Below, one piece after another: positions 58,736 to 64,000 of a DNA stretch of 64,000 bases. Source of the stretch: Symbiodinium natans (Eukaryota > Sar > Dinophyceae > Suessiales > Symbiodiniaceae); assembly GCA_905221605.1 (NCBI GenBank), contig CAJNDS010000202.1, positions 582,404 through 646,403 of the forward strand, in the 5' to 3' direction. The notes beneath the pieces are model-generated. The model worked only from the letters and a program-made list of their open reading frames with translations, had not been told where the DNA came from and made no database searches. A program made the translations under genes and the position numbers. How positions within the stretch are numbered: the first letter of the stretch is position 1; the number at the start of each line of letters is the position of its first letter.

Positions 58736-60055
58736 TGTAACCTACCAATACGAGTCTGCCAAGTTAAAGTTCTATCCCAGCCGAGCGCGGATTTCTGCTC
58801 GTCTCGCATGTCGACAGCAAGGCATGCCGAATGATGGTTTAGAATATGTCTCATCAAGCAGTGTCTTTTGGGGCAGGGCTCAGGTGCGGCTAACGCGAGT
58901 CAGGAAACTCTGGAGGCACCGTGAACATCATGCAACATGGGAACACCTTTTTTGCCGATGCCTCGGCATAGTTGTTGTCATCGAAGGCCGAAACTGAAAA
59001 TGATGGCTCCTGATGTGACGATGCGATGGCCCGCGACTTGCAACAGTTCGCAACTACATGCTACTGGTATCACTGCTGCTCTTGGCAGCTGGCTTCGGTT
59101 GGACCGGGTGGAGGCAGGCCTCCTATGCCAGATTGCAGCACATTGCAGCACTACGAGCACAATCGCCGATAAGAAGTGTCGTGGTATACGGATGCTGGAT
59201 GCGATCCTGGTCCTGGAAGTGGCTCCATCTCTTCTTGAAGCGGCACCCTGGATTCCCAAGATGACCGGAAGCTGCAAAACTCCACAAAACAAACTGCATC
59301 AAACTTGCGAGGCGAACGTCCAAGTGTCATTTGTCGTGAAGGTATCAGCTGATCCTCGGCTCTTCTCGGCTCTCGCTGGCCCCGGCAATTTGGAAGTGCA
59401 CCCGCGCGGTCTCCAATGTTAAGGCCAGTGACTGGAATGGAGTTGTTGAGCAGCCTGCCTTAAATTCTGCGAAATTCGTCTATAGTCGGGTCCAATTGCG
59501 ACATCAAGGTTTATACAGGTTTACTTGATTGCAGGCTTCTTCCTCAGGGCTCTTGGGGGCAGCCGCGCGCTAAATTGTGCGAGAAGGTTGAAGCTGCAAT
59601 TTTGCTCAGTAACACCGCACCTGCAGCTTAGGCTCCGGGTGTCATTGCCCTGCTTGGAGAACTTTGAGGTGTGACGTGTTCGGATCCGGTTTACCCTCTC
59701 CTGCAGGATGTCAGCACAGTGAGAAAAGAGGCCCCCACAACTGCTAAACGCAGTGGCCTTAACCAGGTCTTGCTGCCTTAGAAGATGTCTGTCCATGTCG
59801 TCATAGCAATGCGTCATCACCTCACCAGTGAAAGACTGCACTTTGCGACCAGGTGCTGACATGCGCGCAAGCAAGGCTCCGAAGCTGATATAATATTGGT
59901 GCCTTGTGCATCAGGTCACGCGCGATCACAAGGCGGTCACTGCTTCTCTCCTTGCTGTCATCCTGCGGTAGCTCTAGGCCCTAACCATAATCCACGTTGC
60001 ATGACGCGGCATGCAGCAGCTACTGCCCGGGCGATCACTATGCCACACTGCATAC

Positions 60056-61250
60056 TGCATCCTTAAGAAAGGAGAAGGCAGTCTGCACCATGACACCCGT
60101 CACGAGATTCAACATGCCTGGAAAAATGCAGAACTCGATTGCCTAGCACAGCCAGCCACTTTCTGCGTGACGTGCGAAGGCACATCTTATCACATCTTCA
60201 TATAGGATGGTGGGGCGTCTGCTAAAACGTTAAACGTTAAACCCTTGCCTGGCCTAAACTGCACACCGCCAAGAAGAGAATTGCGAATATTGGCATGAAG
60301 GTTGCCAGTGAGGGGTAAGCTGAAACTTCCGCCACTCGCAAACTCCAACTGCTGAATGTGCTCATCGTCAAGAGCGACAGCATGCTGCTGGGGATGTTTC
60401 CCCATTTGGCTTGGATGTTTTCATCGGCTTGGGTGTCCACACTCCGCCCAACAAACTCCACCATGAGAATGGCATTCGCGTAGATGAAGATTGCCATCAT
60501 GCAAACAGACCTACAAATGAAGCGGATGTTGCCCACAAATCCATTGACCAGCCGTGAAAGATCCTTGATGAGATGAAGGAGCCGAACGAGACGAAGCAAT
60601 CGGAACAAACCTACCAACTTCAGGGCTGGAGTCTGGTTTCCCGCAAAGCGGAGCACGAAGGAATCCAGCAACGACACAAGAACCGTAACCACGTCGAACA
60701 GGAAGAGCTTGTCCGTGAAGAGTCGCCAGGAATACTTCACGATGTCGAGTGTTTGGTTAAAGGTCAAGGTTGAAGCTATCTTAGGAACCACGCAGAGGAA
60801 GAGCTCATGCTCTTCCATCACTTCCACTTGATATTTAAAGATAGCACGAAGGAAGAGCTCAGCAGTGAAGGTCAAGGCAAAGAGGGCTTCGAGCATGAAC
60901 CATGCCATTCCCTGAGCACATCAAGGTGCAACGAGCTCTGACCAGCAATCAGAGCAAATCAGAGCAAATCAGAGCAACCCCGAAGAGCTGGAGAGCTTCT
61001 TTCCAATCCAAGCGGCGGGGCTTTGGAAGCTTCTTGCACTCAAGTCGGACATCCTGGGAGGGGCGAGTGTGACGTCTACGCCCAGCTTGATCGCGTTGAG
61101 CACCTAAGGAAACATGCAGAATCACATGCCATGGGGCAACTTTGCTTTAGCTGGCCTGCGAAGCAGCATAATTCAGAGAAGCCACCAGAACGACCGCAAA
61201 GAACATGTCAAAGGATGTTTGGCTCCTCGCTGTGTCTCAAGATCTCTCAG
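60056..61250 (-). CDS. Single-domain voltage-gated cation channel (four exons seen)
   Basis: Six-helix channel subunit of the Nav/Cav/CatSper-like superfamily, acting in a membrane to pass cations on depolarisation. S1 is split: an exon ending at 61186 (FDMFFAVVL) joins one starting at 61103 (VLNAIKLGVDV) over an 82-base GT-AG intron. The main exon 60254-60911 carries S2 (FALTFTAELFLRAIF), S3 (LFLFDVVTVLVSLL), S4 with regularly spaced basic residues (LFRLLRLVRLLHLIKDL), S5, the pore loop (SMLSLLTMSTFSSW) and most of S6. The last exon seen, 60056-60117, completes S6 with GMLNLVTGVMVQ and is joined over a 136-base GC-AG intron with AG|GC at both edges. The filter reads TFSSW, without the acidic residue (E/D) usual in Na- or Ca-selective members. 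The end of the 61103 exon is unresolved, as is the C-terminus after the GTATGC donor at 60055. Confidence 0.87.
60946..60980. repeat. Decamer tandem repeat in a channel intron
   Basis: Three to four copies of AGCAAATCAG between the S1-S2 linker exon and the S2 exon. Confidence 0.85.
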
Positions 61251-61439
61251 CAAGCATCAAGTTACTGAGGGCAGGCTTACGCGAAAGTCACCCCGTCAAC
61301 TTGGTGCCCCGACGCTGCGACCAGCCTTGCTTCCTGTCAGGACAGTCTCTGCCAGTCTAGCACAGGACGAACGCTGTCTGGGCCTGGGTATCATTAAGGT
61401 CTTCTGAGTCGTTCTGGAACAACTTTGACTTCTGAACGT

Positions 61440-62229
61440 CAGAGAACCGAACTCCAAGCGCTCGGCCTGTTCCTCGAACATGCGACGCTTCTCTTGCTGC
61501 ATCTCGGGCGTCTCAGATGTGTCGAACTCGGACACGCCAGCCACTGCTTTCCCCAGAAGCGGCGCCTGTCAGAACTCAGGCAGAGTTCAATGCAAGACAG
61601 CTGTTCTGCTGCTTTGATGCGAAGGGGGTCGCACCTCATTCGGACACATCTTCCTTAGACGGCATTGCAAACTCTCCATGAGGCTCCATAAATACTTTCT
61701 GCTTGCGGCTTCCAGTTGCAACTCCGAGCTTCTGTAACAAAGGCTGAAGCTGGGTGCTGCACTCCTTCAGCGAGTTGCTCGCAAGTTGAAAAAAGGTGTC
61801 CATGCTGGACATCCTTTCATAGATCAGCCATAGGCCACGCATAATTCCTCAGTGCAATGAAGCAACTGCAATATGCGTGCTGCTACGCTTAGCGACTTGA
61901 GCGTCTGGAACGACACGTCACCCGCACCATTTCTGATCAAGTTGCCCACTATATCCAGCGGATGGGCGCGTGACTTCATGAATACGAGGCTCTCAATAAA
62001 CTCATCGATGGTTATGCCTGTCAGACATGTGCTCCAACTATGCCTGACTGAGTCGCTTTACACTCCTAACACATCTGACAACCAGGCTAATCGCGAGGAT
62101 GCTGCCAGCATTGTCGCCCATCAGATTCTCCACTTCAGAACATACGGCATCAATGTCTTCTGTAGAAACGCCCGCTGCCCTGAAAAGTCCAGGTATCTCG
62201 GAGCGAAGGTCTTCGATCTCACCTCTCAC
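61440..62229 (-). CDS. Probable N-terminal exons of the channel gene
   Basis: Minus-strand coding fragments upstream of S1: about 62110-62229 (EIEDLRSEIPGLFRAAGVST, then AVCSEVENLMGD), about 61640-61842 (MDTFFQLASNSLKECSTQLQ) and about 61460-61555 (VSEFDTSETPEMQQEKRRMF, then EEQAERLEF followed by a GT). They are acidic and helical, as expected for a long cytoplasmic N-terminus. Membership is inferred from position and strand only; they could be a separate gene. Confidence 0.42.
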
Positions 62230-62545
62230 AGAGCATCAAAAATCTTAAAAGGCAAGGTGAAAAACATGGACCCACAACATGCCATGTGGAGCCTTCTGAT
62301 CATAGGAAAGCAACATTCGAGCAAGAATATACAAAAGCAACGATGACAGCGTCAGGGTGAGGCGCAGGCTGCAGACTAGCGACTGATGATATGAAGTCAA
62401 ACATACGACAAATTCTGGTCTTTGGCAAACATACTCAAAACATCCTGTTCAATGAGAGTCTGTTCTTCAACAAACCTGTGGCGCACGAAGCAGTGCCTGT
62501 AAGGCAAACGGCAAGTAATTACTCAGTTCAGGGTTTGCAAGGATG

Positions 62546-62925
62546 AGGAGTGGTGGTGGGTGTGGTGTGGTGGTGGTGGTGGGGTGTGGTGTGGTGTGGT
62601 GGTGGTGGTGTGGTGTGGTGGTGGTGGTGGGGTGTGGTGGTGGGTGTGTGGGGGGTGTGGTGGGGGGTGGTGGTGGGGTGTGGTGGGTGGTGTGGGGGTG
62701 TGGTGGTGGGGTGTGGTGGGGGGGTTGTGGTGTGGGGGGGGTGTGGTGGTGGGGTGTGGTGGTGGGGTGTGGTGGTGGGGTGTGGTGGTGGGGTGCGGTG
62801 GTGGGTGTGGTGGTGGGGTGCGGTGGTGGGGTGTGGTGGTGGGGTGTGGTGGTGGGGTGTGGTGGTGGGGTGTGGTGGTGGGGTGTGGTGGTGGGGTGTG
62901 GTGGGGGGGTGTGGTGCGAGGGTGA
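62546..62925. repeat. 13-base G-rich minisatellite
   Basis: Unit GTGGTGGTGGGGT on the plus strand, regular from about 62750 to 62910 and degenerate before that. The G-rich strand has many G2-G4 runs and could form G-quadruplexes. Since 13 is not a multiple of 3, all frames stay open and give His/Pro/Thr or Gly/Val/Trp peptides of up to 165 residues that are not genes. Confidence 0.92.
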
Positions 62926-62929
62926 ATGA

Positions 62930-64000
62930 TGCCATTTTAATGGCAGAGCTTCTTGCACTGCGTTGTGTGGCCATCGTCATACTCTCTGCTGCTCTCAACT
63001 CGCAAGCAGCAGGATTTTCTTCCACACCTGTGGGGCTGTGATCGGCGTTGCATGAGCGCCTCCGTTCCGTTGGGCGGACGGGCCTCTCCCTGCCATTTTT
63101 GCTGCGTCAGGCCTTTTTGTGCCCCTGCCAATTGTGAGCTCTCAGCTTACAGCTTGCTGCACAAAAACTCGCACGGAACATGCGAAACCCCCCAAATTTA
63201 CAAATGCGACAACATCGCAAGGCCTCTGAATTACAGGTACTGCAACCAGTTTCCTAAAAGTAACCGACACAACAACTGCTCCAGCAATGTGAGAAACACC
63301 GCCGGTAGCAGCTTCGTTTCAGCTTGGACCTTCACCTTCAAGCTCATCGCCACTGCAAGATTGTTGAATATTATGTTGAATGCGAAAGTTCTGACTGTTA
63401 CTGTGACCTGTCCACATCTTCCTACGATAGTCCCTCTCTGTCCTCAAACTTGTGATCCGAACTTGAGCTCTGTGGCAACATAGCCAACACACACACACAC
63501 ACAACAATGAACTCAATGCGCTCAGTGCGCTCAATGAGCGCTCCTGCCTGGGTCCATCCTCACACTTCCGAAGCGCTTGGTAAGCGAACGCTTCACGGAA
63601 GCGAAGCGCAGCTTGCCTGCAGCGCACTCCGTTTGTCACCACAGCAGAGACAGAGAGAGAGAGACAGACAGAGAGACAAAGAGAAAGAGAGAGATAGGGG
63701 AGAGAGCAGGAGAGAGAGAGAGAGAGCGAGAGAACGGGCTCATGACTGTTAACCGGATGAAGTGAATCAAGTGAACGAAGTGAATGCAGTGGAGTGCAAG
63801 TGGAGTGTACTGAGTCCGAGCCACAGCAGCGTGAATACACGGCAGCGCAGCATCGGCCGCAAGGGCCAGACGCTCGCTTCCTTTTGACTCCCATTCCTCT
63901 GCCTTGCAACATCTTACAACTGCCATATCACTTCTGCCAACCCCCGAATTTCTGAATGTGAGAAATGTGAGAAGTCTCAACATGTCTCAATGGCTCTCGT
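62930..64000. other. No supportable gene; contains GA microsatellite
   Basis: Open frames on both strands without motifs. An AG/GA array spans 63647-63735, and a short CA run lies at 63488-63502. Confidence 0.35.

Noticed and set aside
62467-63041. 163-165-aa His/Pro/Thr and Gly/Val/Trp frames
   Set aside because: Product of the 13-base minisatellite, open in every frame.

Overview
This window looks like nuclear DNA of a dinoflagellate, most like the symbiotic or suessialean group, though I cannot name a species. Four things point that way. Coding is split into many very short exons. Where protein homology fixes the splice sites, most introns start with GC (a few with GA) rather than GT, and end AG followed by G. 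There are kilobase-scale CA, CAAA, CGCA and GTGC microsatellites. A short interstitial block of the telomere unit TTTAGGG is present. Long open frames are mostly misleading here: the biggest are microsatellite translations or antisense shadows, while the real genes are strings of 20-90 base exons.

Layout. All genes I can identify by homology lie on the minus strand, so transcription runs from high to low coordinates. 2.0-3.8 kb: helical, TPR-like multi-exon gene. 4.9-6.3 kb: PPP-family Ser/Thr phosphatase (two exons, complete catalytic motifs), with an unrecognised gene ending 22 bases upstream. 9.8-13.3 kb: unrecognised gene with a propeller-like exon, interrupted by a large GT-rich microsatellite. 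13.8-16.1 kb: multi-pass membrane protein. 16.8-18.1 kb: endonuclease/exonuclease/phosphatase (EEP) protein with a Cys-rich tail, next to a 0.75-kb microsatellite. 20-34 kb: scattered unrecognised exons, telomere-like repeat, G/C homopolymer block, and one pocket (27.4-28.2 kb) that reads better on the plus strand. 36.0-39.0 kb: Delta12/omega-6-type fatty-acid desaturase, split into about 20 exons. 39.9-42.2 kb: microsatellite and a G-tract satellite. 45.8-47.2 kb: Kelch-repeat exons. 48.6-52.8 kb: coiled-coil and further Kelch exons, perhaps one gene. 56.5-57.1 kb: unrecognised exons. 60.0-62.2 kb: single-domain voltage-gated cation channel. 62.5-62.9 kb: a 13-base G-rich minisatellite.

The genes do not form an obvious pathway: lipid desaturation, ion transport, dephosphorylation and Kelch scaffolding sit side by side. 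The strongest overall observation is structural. For 31 introns whose edges I could place from reading frame and family conservation, I count 19 GC, 10 GT and 2 GA donors, very often with the same AG|GC or AG|GA string at both ends. All exon joins were done by eye and need transcript confirmation. I saw no rRNA, tRNA or CRISPR feature, and no spliced-leader copy.
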